A stretch of DNA of 39,128 nt from Candidatus Mailhella merdavium (GTDB lineage Bacteria; Desulfobacterota; Desulfovibrionia; Desulfovibrionales; Desulfovibrionaceae), in NCBI GenBank assembly GCA_019119045.1, contig DWXS01000005.1, positions 1 through 39,128 on the forward strand, written 5' to 3'. Both the position numbers and the translations under genes were made by a program. Shown in pieces: positions 15,665 through 24,290 of this stretch (position 1 is its first letter; each line of letters opens with the position of its first letter). The notes beneath the pieces are model-generated. The model was not told where the DNA came from, searched no databases, and saw only the letters and a list, made by a program, of their open reading frames with translations.

Positions 15665-17173
15665 TCAGGCATTGCGTCGGAAGCTGACCTTTGCGACCAG
15701 CCCCCCGTCAGGCGCATTTTCCAACACGACATCGCCGCCATGCTGTCGGGCCATGGTTCGCACAATGGCAAGCCCCAGTCCGTTTCCGCCGGTATTGCGA
15801 TTGCGGGAAGGTTCCAGACGATAGAAGGGGCGGAAGACCTTTTCCCGCTGATCCTCCGGAATGCCGGAACCGTGATCGCGGATGATGACCGTCAGCCTGT
15901 CCGGCTGATCGTCCACGTCCATTTCCACAACGGCAGGCGATCCGTCCTGCCCTCCGTAGCGGACGGCATTGTCCAGCAGATTGTCGAGGCATCGTTTGAC
16001 GCTCATGGGTCTTGCCCTCAGCGGGGCGATTTTTTCCAGTTTTGCCGGATCGACGATACGCACGTTCTGGCCCATATCCTGCCTGTCTTCTTCCAGACTT
16101 TCCAGCAGCGCGGCCATATCCAGAGGAGCGAGTTCTTCGGAGGAACTGCCCCGGGCCAGTTCTATGGTGGTATCCATAAGACGCTGGAGTTCGTCCATGT
16201 CTTTCTGGAACGGGCGGCGCGCTTCCTCGTCCAGACTTTCCACTCTCAGACGCATACGGGTGAGCGGGGTTCGCAGATCATGGGAGACTGCGGCCAGCGT
16301 ACTTTCCCTGTCGGCGATGAAGTCCCTGATCCGGCGCTGCATCCGGTTGAAGGCTCTGATGGTTTCCCGTACTTCTCTCGGGCCGCCTTCAACCAGAGGC
16401 GGCGTACCGGGGAGATCCCGCCCCAGCTTGTCCGCTGCGTCGGCCAGACGGCGCAGGGGATAGGCGATGAGCCGGAAGGCCAGCACGCTGATGCCTACAA
16501 AAAAGACTTCGGCCAGAAAAATGCCGCTGATGGGAAAACTCGGCACGGAGGGCAGGTGGGGAATATCGTCCTCAAAAAGAACCCAGGTTCCGTCCTCCAG
16601 AGGAATGGCCGCGCTCAGGCTGCAGGCTATTCCCGTACGCGGGATTTTAATATCCAGAGTACGATAGATGGAGGTTTTCATGCTTTCCAGAGCCGTGGGC
16701 ATACGCAGCGCATGTATGGTGGCCAGGGCAGGGCCTTCCGGCATGGTTTCCACCTCGCCCGAACGACGGAGCTGAGAAAGGGCCGGATTACGGCTTTCCT
16801 CAAGTTGCAGATTGATATAGGTCCGCAGCAGTTCGCTGGCATTGGCCTTGAACTCCGAAGGAGGGGGGGGCAGTTCGGGCTTTGCGGGGAGAAGAATTCC
16901 TCTCAGTCCCCTGTAGCGAAGACGTTGCAGCAGCTCTGCTCTGCTGGGTTCGGGAACCATTTCCAGCAGGAGTACCGAATCGGTCATGCGCCGGGCGCAG
17001 TCTGCCGCGAAATTGCGCAGAAAGAAGTATTGCCTTGTATGATCGGCAAAAAAAGTGCTGATCAGCAGAATACTCAGAAAGCCGAAAGAAAAGGTGAACA
17101 CCAGCTGTCCGATCAGGCTTTTCGGTACAAAGAACCAGAAAAACCTGCGCAGCGCGGCAGTAAGGCGGTTCAT
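15665..17173 (-). CDS. Sensor histidine kinase
   Basis: Membrane sensor kinase of 502 residues. Two membrane segments (about residues 18-42 and 216-236) flank a periplasmic sensor region of about 170 residues that I do not recognise. A HAMP linker follows (about residues 238-290). The HisKA domain has the phospho-accepting His298 in AAVSHDLRTPLTRMRLR. The ATPase domain has an N box (LDNLLDNAVRYG), a G1 box (DHGSGIPE) and a G2-like GGNGLGLAIV. Its arrangement resembles EnvZ/CpxA-type kinases. The start overlaps the response-regulator stop by four bases (ATGA), which indicates one two-component operon. The stimulus is unknown; the divergent MFS exporter is a possible target of the pair. Confidence 0.93.
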   Translation of the reverse strand: MNRLTAALRRFFWFFVPKSLIGQLVFTFSFGFLSILLISTFFADHTRQYFFLRNFAADCARRMTDSVLLLEMVPEPSRAELLQRLRYRGLRGILLPAKPELPPPPSEFKANASELLRTYINLQLEESRNPALSQLRRSGEVETMPEGPALATIHALRMPTALESMKTSIYRTLDIKIPRTGIACSLSAAIPLEDGTWVLFEDDIPHLPSVPSFPISGIFLAEVFFVGISVLAFRLIAYPLRRLADAADKLGRDLPGTPPLVEGGPREVRETIRAFNRMQRRIRDFIADRESTLAAVSHDLRTPLTRMRLRVESLDEEARRPFQKDMDELQRLMDTTIELARGSSSEELAPLDMAALLESLEEDRQDMGQNVRIVDPAKLEKIAPLRARPMSVKRCLDNLLDNAVRYGGQDGSPAVVEMDVDDQPDRLTVIIRDHGSGIPEDQREKVFRPFYRLEPSRNRNTGGNGLGLAIVRTMARQHGGDVVLENAPDGGLVAKVSFRRNA

Positions 17174-17991
17174 ACTCCAATCCGATCCGTTTCGGAGGGG
17201 GCGACGCCTTCAGGGATCACGTCGGCGGCAAAAACATATCCGTCGCCGCGTACGGTTTTGATCAGGCCTCCTTCCCGTCCCTTATCCCGGAGTCTGGCAC
17301 GCAGACGGCAGATCTGCACATCCAGACTGCGGTCAAAGGGACTGCGTTCCGCGTCTCTGCCCTGCCCCTGTTCCTGAAGGATTTCCCGGCTCAGAACCTG
17401 ACGCGGGTGTTCCAGCAGCAGTTGCAGAAGCCGGAATTCCGCCCCGCTCAGATTGACGACCATGCCTTCAGGATCCCTCAGATGACGTGCGGTGAGATCC
17501 AGCGTCCAGCCGTTAAATCGGTAAGCCCTGCACTGGACTTCGGCCTTTGCGGTGCCGCTGTTTCCGGAGCGGCGGAGTACGGCGCGGATGCGGGCCAGCA
17601 GTTCGCGCGGCTCGAAAGGTTTGACCACATAGTCGTCCGCGCCAAGTTCCAGACCGACGACGCGATCCGTAGCTTCTCCCAGAGCGGTAAGAAAGATGAC
17701 CGGGATATCCGGTTCTTCTGCCTCTCTGCTTTTGGCGCGCAGTTCGCGACACAGGGAAAGGCCGTCTTCTCCGGGCATCATGATGTCAAGCACCAGCAGA
17801 TCAAAGGAGCCCAGGGACAGTTTCTGGCGCATTTCCGTACCGTCCGCCGCGCTTTCCACCACGAAGCCGTGTTTGCGAAGGTAATCGGCAAGCAGATCGC
17901 GGATATCACTGTCATCATCCACAACCAGAAGACGGAATCCGTCGCCGTGTTCCTGTATGTGAGAAGTGGCGGAAGAAGGCGTATCCGGCAT
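17170..17991 (-). CDS. OmpR/PhoB-family response regulator
   Basis: Response regulator of 273 residues. The receiver domain (about residues 19-138) has the acidic pocket VVDDD, the phosphorylated Asp69 in LVLDIMMPGEDG, the threonine in LTALGE and the lysine in DDYVVKPFEP. The C-terminal winged-helix domain has LSGAEFRLLQLLLEHP, SREILQEQ and the end motif IKTVRGDGYVF, all typical of the OmpR group (OmpR itself: VWGLGYVF). It is the first gene of the operon with the kinase and probably transcribed from the divergent region shared with the MFS gene. Confidence 0.94.
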   Translation of the reverse strand: MPDTPSSATSHIQEHGDGFRLLVVDDDSDIRDLLADYLRKHGFVVESAADGTEMRQKLSLGSFDLLVLDIMMPGEDGLSLCRELRAKSREAEEPDIPVIFLTALGEATDRVVGLELGADDYVVKPFEPRELLARIRAVLRRSGNSGTAKAEVQCRAYRFNGWTLDLTARHLRDPEGMVVNLSGAEFRLLQLLLEHPRQVLSREILQEQGQGRDAERSPFDRSLDVQICRLRARLRDKGREGGLIKTVRGDGYVFAADVIPEGVAPSETDRIGV

Positions 17992-18364
17992 GAGGTCTCC
18001 TTTGGGAGAGTATGTTGGTAGGCATGGAAACGAAAAGGCACTTCGCAGACGACCGGGGAGGACATTTTCCGAAATCGTATCCGTTGCTTTCGTTCAGGAT
18101 ACGGGGATGGGTATTCTGCACGGAGGACAAGTCCTGATTATGAAATCAGCCCGCATGAACACCCCGTTCCGGCCGGAAATGTCGCTCGCAAGGAGGACAG
18201 TAGCACAGGGAAAGCACAGCCGCCAGATCAGAAATGTGACAAAACCTGTCGATATCCGGTGAAGGGTCGGTTGACGCCCGAGCTTGCCGGGATATAGGTT
18301 TGATGAAAACATGCTCAAAACAGTTCCATAAAACTTGTTCTCCAATATATGAAAGGATGACGAC
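17992..18364. promoter_or_regulatory. Divergent region between response regulator and MFS gene
   Basis: A 373-base gene-free region driving the two-component operon leftward and the MFS gene rightward. It holds two dyads of operator type: CTGATT-ATGA-AATCAG (18134-18149) and the palindrome TTCCGGCCGGAA (18167-18178). A plausible promoter towards the MFS gene is TTGACG (18271-18276), 16 bases, TATAGG (18293-18298). It is about 65 bases before the start. Confidence 0.5.
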
Positions 18365-19792
18365 ATGGGTAATATCCCCCATAAAAGAGAAGTCTTTTTC
18401 GCTCAGTTTCCGCCCGGATTCGGCACCCTGCTGCTCGGTTTGTGGATTTGCAATCTGTTCGCTCCCTTCCTCGTATCCAGCGTGACGGCCATTCTTCCAG
18501 CCATGGGCGCGGATTTGCAGGCAAAAGCTGTGCATCTTTCTCTGGTCATGGTGATTTATGCGCTGGGTCAGGTCATTTTCAGCACCATAGGCGGACGCTT
18601 CGGGAGCCTGTGGGGGCTGCGTCGGATACTGCTGTCTTCCGTTTGCGTCTTTACCGTGATTTCCGTAGGCGCAGGTTTTGTTCCGAATGTCGGGACGCTG
18701 CTTGTTCTGCGCTTTTTTCAGGGAGCATGTGCGGCAACCATTTCCAGCTGCTGCACTACCATCGGCATGCGTATGTCTCCTCCGGCACGTCGTGGACAGG
18801 TTATCGGTATTCTGACGTCTGCCGTGTATCTCGGGCTTACGCTGGGGCCGCTCATCGGCGGAGGCGTGGCCACAATGGCGGGCTGGCGCTGGCTTTTCTT
18901 CGGCATTCTGCCTCCGGGTGTGGCGGTATGGTGCATCCTTCGCCACAATATACGCCAGGAATGGACGGATGCCGCAGGCGAAAAGCTGGATATACCCGGC
19001 GCGCTCCTGTTTTCCTTCGGTTTGGGCTGCATTGCGCTCGGCGGGGGCTGTTACGGTGTCGCTCCCGCCATGCTCTGGCTGATGCTGCCGGGAGTCATCC
19101 TCATGGGCATTTTTTTCTGGTGGCAGTGGCATGCCCCCTGCCCCATGGTGGATATGCATATGTTCAGGGAGTCTCCCGGTTTGCTGACGGGCCTGTTGGC
19201 CATGTTCATAAATTACGGTTCAACAATGGGCATGGTCTTCTTTCTTTCCCTGTACCTTCAGGAAGTAAGAGGCTTTACGCCGTTTTATGCCGGATTGTTC
19301 ATGATGGTGCAGAGCTTCGCGCAGGTGGTGGCCTCGCCCAGCGGCGGCAAACTGGCGGATCGTTTCGGGCCGGAGCGTGTGTCCGCTCTGGGGATGCTGC
19401 TGTGCGGTCTGGGTATTCTGGGCGTAGCCATGTTGGGCAAAACGACGCCTCTGGCCTGGATGGTTCTTTCACAGATTTTGCTGGGAACGGGCATGGGGAC
19501 TTTCGGCGCGCCGAATACCGTAGCCACGCTGGGGCAGGTTCCTTCGAAGCATCTTTCCGTGGCCTCGGGCATCATGGGCAGTATGAGAACCATGGGAGGC
19601 CTGCTCAGTCAGGTGCTTATCGCGTTTATGCTGGGCTGGTTCATGGGGGACAGGCCCATTACGCCGGAACATGCGGACACGTACCTGCTCGCCATGCGCT
19701 CCACACTGATCTGTTTCGGAATTCTGAATATCTGCGGTTTGTGCGTGGGCTTGAAACGTCTGGCCGGAACTCCTCCCCGGCGGCCTTTCTGA
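18365..19792 (+). CDS. MFS transporter, DHA2-like (EmrB type)
   Basis: Predicted proton-driven exporter of the major facilitator superfamily. The 475 residues contain about 12-14 membrane helices. The first half has the motif-A loop GGRFGSLWGLRR between helices 2 and 3 (about residues 77-88). It also has the antiporter motif C, GLTLGPLIGG, in helix 5 (about residues 158-167). The second half has a motif-A-like loop, GGKLADRFGPERVS. Length and the WRWLFF element after helix 5 fit the DHA2 drug-exporter group. An AAGGATG Shine-Dalgarno precedes the ATG. It is divergent from a two-component operon, which may control it. No fusion-protein or outer-membrane partner is adjacent. The gene ends 22 bases before the convergent mntP stop. 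Confidence 0.88.
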   Translation: MGNIPHKREVFFAQFPPGFGTLLLGLWICNLFAPFLVSSVTAILPAMGADLQAKAVHLSLVMVIYALGQVIFSTIGGRFGSLWGLRRILLSSVCVFTVISVGAGFVPNVGTLLVLRFFQGACAATISSCCTTIGMRMSPPARRGQVIGILTSAVYLGLTLGPLIGGGVATMAGWRWLFFGILPPGVAVWCILRHNIRQEWTDAAGEKLDIPGALLFSFGLGCIALGGGCYGVAPAMLWLMLPGVILMGIFFWWQWHAPCPMVDMHMFRESPGLLTGLLAMFINYGSTMGMVFFLSLYLQEVRGFTPFYAGLFMMVQSFAQVVASPSGGKLADRFGPERVSALGMLLCGLGILGVAMLGKTTPLAWMVLSQILLGTGMGTFGAPNTVATLGQVPSKHLSVASGIMGSMRTMGGLLSQVLIAFMLGWFMGDRPITPEHADTYLLAMRSTLICFGILNICGLCVGLKRLAGTPPRRPF

Positions 19793-19814
19793 TGCCGGAG
19801 GGCAGAAATTCCGA

Positions 19815-20399
19815 TTATCCGCCTATACCGTTGAATATGCCGTGTTCGTAGAGGATCTTGACGCCGATCCCCAGAAGAACAAGCCCTCCGGCCGCACTGG
19901 CCCAGCGGCGCACGCAGTCCAGCCGTCCGAGGCGCGCGCCGAGGAGCATGCCGCCCAGGCTGAGAAGAGCGCAGACCACGCCGATGACCAGAGCAGGAAA
20001 AGCAATGGGCTGACGCAGCAGCGCGAGAGAAAGGCCCACGGCCAGCGCGTCGATGCTGGTCGCAACGGCCAGCAGCAACAGGGTCACGCCGGAGGTGGGA
20101 TCTCTGTTTTCGACCTCTTCCTCGCAGGAGGAAAAAGCCTCCCGCAGCATATTGATGCCGACAAAAGCAAGCAGAGCGAAGGCGATCCAGTGATCCCAGC
20201 TTTCAATGAGGTGGCGAACGCTGAGGCCGAGAAGCCAGCCGGCGATCGGCATGGCGGCCTGAAACAGACCGAAGGTAAGCGGCATGCGCGCCAGTTGGGC
20301 AGGACGGGGCCTGCCTAACGTTATGCCCGCCGCGATGGATACGGCCAGGGCGTCCATGGCCAGAGCCACGGCCAGAGCGAGGAGTTCGGGAAAGGACAT
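19815..20399 (-). CDS. mntP: Manganese efflux pump MntP
   Basis: MntP (formerly DUF204/YebN) exports excess Mn(II) across the inner membrane. The 194 residues contain six membrane helices in two repeats. Each repeat carries the metal-binding motif: VALAMDALAVS (Asp16) and ATSIDALAVG in the second half. The GITLG segment after the first motif is also typical. Length is normal. In E. coli, mntP is controlled by MntR and a yybP-ykoY riboswitch; I did not recognise the riboswitch upstream here. A palindrome (TCCTGTACAGGA, 20434-20445) lies 35 bases before the start and could be an operator. It is divergent from RNase J. Confidence 0.94.
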   Translation of the reverse strand: MSFPELLALAVALAMDALAVSIAAGITLGRPRPAQLARMPLTFGLFQAAMPIAGWLLGLSVRHLIESWDHWIAFALLAFVGINMLREAFSSCEEEVENRDPTSGVTLLLLAVATSIDALAVGLSLALLRQPIAFPALVIGVVCALLSLGGMLLGARLGRLDCVRRWASAAGGLVLLGIGVKILYEHGIFNGIGG

Positions 20400-20852
20400 T
20401 TGGGGGTCTCCGTGCTGTAGGTGCGGGTCGTTTTCCTGTACAGGAGGAAGGCACGGCGGGCAAGAGCTTGTCGCAGTGCCCGGAATATGTTAACTTTCCG
20501 TATCGTTGGCCTGCCTGATTCCCTTTTATGCCCGGGGAAAGGGTCCGACAGACGGAGAAAATCGAGCTTCTCCGTTCTGACGGCAACGCCCGACAGAAAT
20601 TTTGCTTGCTCCTCCAGGCTGCGGAGGATGTCTGGTTCGTGAGTCTCTGCCCGGAACAGCTTCTTTCCGGCAGGGACATATTCCCGGAAGCTGCAACTCT
20701 CCGGGGAAGGGCGACCTTTTCCGGTCGCTCCGCATTCGAGGCCGCCCGCTTCGGTATCCGACTGTGCCGGACGCGGGTCTTTTCCTTTTGTACGTTGTAC
20801 CCGCGCTGTGGAGAGGGTATCTGTCCCTCCGGGGAGATTGCAAGGAGCTTAC
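20400..20852. other. Divergent region between mntP and RNase J
   Basis: About 450 bases without a convincing gene. On the mntP side is the 12-base palindrome at 20434-20445. On the RNase J side an inverted repeat (CGCGGGT at 20772-20778, ACCCGCG at 20799-20805, 20-base T-rich loop) lies about 47 bases before the start codon and would be in the RNase J leader. Open frames across the region have no family resemblance. Confidence 0.45.
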
Positions 20853-22526
20853 ATGCCGGAAAGGCATCTGACTGTCACTCCCCTCGGGGGATTGGGTGAA
20901 ATAGGACTGAACTGTCAGAAATGGGAATGCGGGCAGGGTGCCGTGCTTGTGGACTGCGGGCTTATGTTCCCTGATGATTCCCAGCTCGGAGTTGATGTTG
21001 TCATACCTTCGTTCAACTCGTTGTTTGAGGAAGGGGAACGCCCTCTGGGCGTGGTGCTGACGCATGGGCACGAGGATCATATCGGAGCCCTGCCGTGGAT
21101 GATCTCCCAGTACAAGGGCATGTTGTCGACGCCTCTTCCCATTTACGGTTCTCCGTTTACGTTGGCCTTGGTGGAACACAAACTCGCCGAGCATGGTCTG
21201 CTGGACAGGGTGGAGCTGTGTCCCGTCGCGCCTCGCGAGCGCATTCGTCTTGGAAATCTGGAATTCTTTTTCTCTCCCGTCTGCCATTCCATTCCGCAGG
21301 GATACGCGCTGCTGGTGGATACCCCGGTGGGAAAGGTCGTGCATACCGGAGATTTCAAGCTGGATGACGAACCTCTGGGCGAAGCGTCCACCCTGTGTGA
21401 GGATATTGCCGCCTTCGCAGGAGACGAGGGCATACGTCTTCTGCTTGCTGATTCCACCAATGTTGAGGTGGAGGGGCATTCCAAGCCTGAAAGAGAAGTG
21501 CGCGATACCCTGCGGGAAATTTTTACGGAGGCGGAAGGTCGTATCTTCATCGCGCTCTTTTCCAGTCATGTGGACAGGGTGCGCATCGTCCTCGAGCTGG
21601 CGAAGGAAACGGGCCGTTCCGTTCTGGTCAGCGGGCGCAGTCTGGCGTCCAATATTGAAAAGGCGGTAAATCTCGGTCTGCTGGAAAAGCCGGAAAGGCT
21701 GTACACCGAACAGGACGGTCTTTCCGAAGCCGAATCCTCCCGCACGGTGATTCTCGCCACCGGCACGCAGGGGGAACCTCTTTCCGCCATGACCCGCATT
21801 GCCAACGGCGAACATCGTCAACTGGCGCTGCATGAAGGGGATACGGTCATTATGTCCTCCCGGGTGATTCCCGGCAACGCGAGGGCCGTCTCCCGCGTGG
21901 TCAATCAGATGTATCGGCAGGGGGCCAAGGTGTATCACGGATCGTGGCGCACCATTCATGCCACGGGACACGCCTGCCGGGAAGAATTGCGTACCATTCT
22001 TGAGCTGGTACGGCCGGAGTGGTTCATTCCCGTTCACGGGGAGTATCGCAATCTTGCCCTGCATGCCCAGCTTGCCCGGGAGTGCGGCGTTGATCCTGCC
22101 CGCGTGCTGGTGCTGGAAGACGGGCATCCCTTCACTCTGACGCCCGACGATCTGATACTGGAAAAACCTGTGCCCGTGGAGTCCGTGCTTGTGGACGGAA
22201 AGGGTGTCGGCGACGTCGGGCGTCTGGTTCTCAAGGAAAGACGCATACTCGGCAGCGAGGGTGTGGTCATCGTGGTGCTGGTCATCGCCGCGGATACGGG
22301 CGAGGTGTTGCACGGGCCGGAAATGATTTCGCGCGGCTTTGTCTTCGAACAGCTGTACGAGCATGTGCTTGAAGATTCCAAATGTCTGGTGCTGGATCAG
22401 CTTGAGGATATGGCCCCTCACGAGTATGATCGTCTTCAGGAAAAGATCCGTTCCAGTATGCGCCGCTTCTTCCGCGACGTGCTGGGGCGCGATCCCGTCG
22501 TATTGCCTGTGGTTTCCGTGGTCTGA
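20853..22526 (+). CDS. rnj: Ribonuclease J
   Basis: RNase J, a zinc metallo-beta-lactamase/beta-CASP ribonuclease with endo- and 5'-exonuclease activity in mRNA decay and rRNA maturation. The start at 20853 has AAGGAG six bases upstream and gives 557 residues, normal for the family. The opening TVTPLGGLGEIGLNC is diagnostic. The metal site is His71-x-His73-x-Asp75-His76 (LTHGHEDHIGA), with further ligands in VCHSIPQG and HTGDFKLD. The beta-CASP part has DSTNVEVEGHSKPE and the VPVHGEYRNLALHAQLA motif. The C-terminal about 120 residues are the dimerisation/RNA-binding domain. The FAH-family gene follows 15 bases after the stop. Confidence 0.96.
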   Translation: MPERHLTVTPLGGLGEIGLNCQKWECGQGAVLVDCGLMFPDDSQLGVDVVIPSFNSLFEEGERPLGVVLTHGHEDHIGALPWMISQYKGMLSTPLPIYGSPFTLALVEHKLAEHGLLDRVELCPVAPRERIRLGNLEFFFSPVCHSIPQGYALLVDTPVGKVVHTGDFKLDDEPLGEASTLCEDIAAFAGDEGIRLLLADSTNVEVEGHSKPEREVRDTLREIFTEAEGRIFIALFSSHVDRVRIVLELAKETGRSVLVSGRSLASNIEKAVNLGLLEKPERLYTEQDGLSEAESSRTVILATGTQGEPLSAMTRIANGEHRQLALHEGDTVIMSSRVIPGNARAVSRVVNQMYRQGAKVYHGSWRTIHATGHACREELRTILELVRPEWFIPVHGEYRNLALHAQLARECGVDPARVLVLEDGHPFTLTPDDLILEKPVPVESVLVDGKGVGDVGRLVLKERRILGSEGVVIVVLVIAADTGEVLHGPEMISRGFVFEQLYEHVLEDSKCLVLDQLEDMAPHEYDRLQEKIRSSMRRFFRDVLGRDPVVLPVVSVV

Positions 22527-22541
22527 TACTTTAATCCGGAT

Positions 22542-23330
22542 GTGTTCATGCGTATTCTTCGCGTTCGTTATCGGGACTATGATTTCTATGCCGCTCTCGG
22601 CGTCGGGGAGCGGGAAAACGAGCTGACCTGCCTTCAGAGCATACCCGGCATTTCCGGGCCGGTGCCGCTGGAGGAGGCGACACGGCTGCCGCTCGTCACG
22701 CCTTCAAAGATTATCTGTGTCGGGCTTAATTTCCGGGATCATGCGGCAGAGCTGTCCATGCCCCTGCCTGAGCGGCCGGCCTTTTTCCTCAAGCCTCCCA
22801 GTGCGCTTGTCGGCGACGGCGAGGCCATCATCCTGCCCAGACATGCAGGGCGCATAGATTATGAGGCGGAACTTGCCGTGATCATCAGCAAGGGCGGCCG
22901 CCGTATTCCTCTCGATCGGGCCGGGGCGCATATTTTCGGGTATGCCTGCGCCAATGACGTGACCGCACGCGACGAGCAGAAAGGCGAACTCATGTTCGGA
23001 CGCTGCAAGGGCTATGACACGTTCTGTCCTCTCGGCCCATGGATAGAAACGGAAATGCCTTCTCCCGATGCCTTTGTGCGAACCGTGATCAACGGCGAGA
23101 TCAGACAGGAAGGACGGCTGTGCGACATGATTGTTTCGCCGGCCGCACTGGTGAGCCATATTTCGGAAGTTATGACGCTCGAACCGGGCGATGTGATTCT
23201 TACCGGTACACCCCGCGGCGTCGGGCCACTGCGCGCGGGAGACGAAGTGCGCATTGAGATCGAAGGCCTGGGCACTCTGACCAATCCGGTGGAATGGGAA
23301 GCGGAGACAGCTTCTCCGAACGCGGACTGA
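22542..23330 (+). CDS. Fumarylacetoacetate hydrolase (FAH) family protein
   Basis: FAH-fold enzyme of 262 residues. The family includes acylpyruvases, oxaloacetate decarboxylases and isomerase/decarboxylases of aromatic breakdown. The pocket motif KIICVGLNFRDHAAEL (about residues 56-71) is followed by AFFLKPPSALVG. The Mg/Mn ligands are the E-x-E of DYEAELAVII and the aspartate of CANDVTARDEQ. The C-terminal GDVILTGTPRGVGPLRAGD is the standard closing motif. These features match FAHD1/YcgM-like members more than true fumarylacetoacetase. The start may be 22542 or the ATG six bases later. It lies 15 bases after rnj, so it may be co-transcribed, though no functional link is evident. Confidence 0.92.
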   Translation: MFMRILRVRYRDYDFYAALGVGERENELTCLQSIPGISGPVPLEEATRLPLVTPSKIICVGLNFRDHAAELSMPLPERPAFFLKPPSALVGDGEAIILPRHAGRIDYEAELAVIISKGGRRIPLDRAGAHIFGYACANDVTARDEQKGELMFGRCKGYDTFCPLGPWIETEMPSPDAFVRTVINGEIRQEGRLCDMIVSPAALVSHISEVMTLEPGDVILTGTPRGVGPLRAGDEVRIEIEGLGTLTNPVEWEAETASPNAD

Positions 23331-23419
23331 TCCCGCGGAATATTGCTCCCTGTTGTTCTGTCTCAAGTTTTGACGCATCGCGCCGAAACAGGTTTTGTTG
23401 AAAATGTGGAGGCATTGCC

Positions 23420-23947
23420 ATGACACAGTCTCTTTCCCATCCTGCCACGGAAGATCCCCGGAGTGCCGGAAGCACGGATCCCCATGCCAAACTTCAGGAA
23501 AAGGATGAAAATCTGATCCAGCTGGTCACGTTCCGGCTGGGAGATGAAGAATTCGGCGTCAAGATTCTGGTGGTGAATGAAATCATCAGACTTGTGCAGA
23601 TTACCGAAGTTCCCAATGCGCCGGAATTCATCGAAGGCGTCATCAACCTGCGCGGCAAGGTTCTGCCCGTAATGGGCCTGCGCAAGCGTTTTCATATGCC
23701 GGAAAAGGCTCTGGACGATAATTCGCGCATCATCGTCATGGAGCTGAATCATAATGTTGTAGGCTTTCTGGTGGACGCCGTCTCTGAAGTGCTGCGTATT
23801 CCTGAAAGCACGGTGGAACCAGCTCCGGCCGTGGTGGCGGGAATAGGCTCCGAATATATCGAAGGCGTGGGCAGGCTGGACGACCGGCTGCTTATCCTCC
23901 TCGATCTGGAGGCTCTGCTCGGAACCACAGGGAAGGAAGCCCGTTAA
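23420..23947 (+). CDS. cheW: Chemotaxis coupling protein CheW
   Basis: CheW couples chemoreceptors to the kinase CheA at receptor arrays. After a disordered N-terminal about 30 residues, the CheW domain starts with LVTFRLGDEEFGVKI. It continues with EIIRLVQITEVPNAPEFIEGV (given by its ends EIIRL and FIEGV), the core INLRGKVLPVMGLRKRF, and ends with RLLILLDLEALL. These are the standard two-beta-barrel landmarks. At 175 residues it is normal for the family. A GGAGG Shine-Dalgarno lies before the ATG. No cheA, receptor or flagellar gene is in the window, so it is an isolated copy, as is common in Desulfovibrio relatives with several chemosensory systems. Confidence 0.95.
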   Translation: MTQSLSHPATEDPRSAGSTDPHAKLQEKDENLIQLVTFRLGDEEFGVKILVVNEIIRLVQITEVPNAPEFIEGVINLRGKVLPVMGLRKRFHMPEKALDDNSRIIVMELNHNVVGFLVDAVSEVLRIPESTVEPAPAVVAGIGSEYIEGVGRLDDRLLILLDLEALLGTTGKEAR

Positions 23948-24290
23948 CCTCGGCGGATGCAGCGCGCTGCGGAGCGGGTTCCGACGGCTTTTCGAACAGT
24001 ATGGCTCCGGCGCAAACATCCGCAGCATTCTTTTTCGGCCGCACGTTTCCGACAAAACGGGAACCTCCGACTTCCGGCGGATCAGAGGAAGAAAAGCAGC
24101 AATACTACGCCTGAACTTCCGCCCTGCGGAGCGTTTTTTCCGAGCTTGGCAGCATTCCGGCAGTTTGGGCGCATGCCGTTTCATGTTCTGGCGGCAGAGC
24201 TGTTTCCGGATGGAAAGAAAGCCGATGTCCGGTGCGCCGGAAGCTTTTTTCCGCTTTGTCGGCGCATGCCTTTTATGAGGGATGAAGCAG
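23948..24290. other. Gene-free stretch between cheW and the MEMO1-type gene
   Basis: About 340 bases with no convincing gene. A palindrome GCAGCGCGCTGC (23959-23970), eleven bases after the cheW stop, could be part of a termination hairpin, but lacks a T-run. Nothing else is assignable. Confidence 0.45.

Noticed and set aside
15482..17377. Plus-strand open frame of 631 codons over the sensor kinase
   Set aside because: Antisense to the kinase with His298 and ATPase boxes; no independent gene features.
20400..20500. yybP-ykoY manganese riboswitch before mntP
   Set aside because: No recognisable core sequence; only a 12-base palindrome was found.
20526..22421. Minus-strand open frame of 631 codons over RNase J
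   Set aside because: Antisense shadow of a gene with intact metal-binding motifs.
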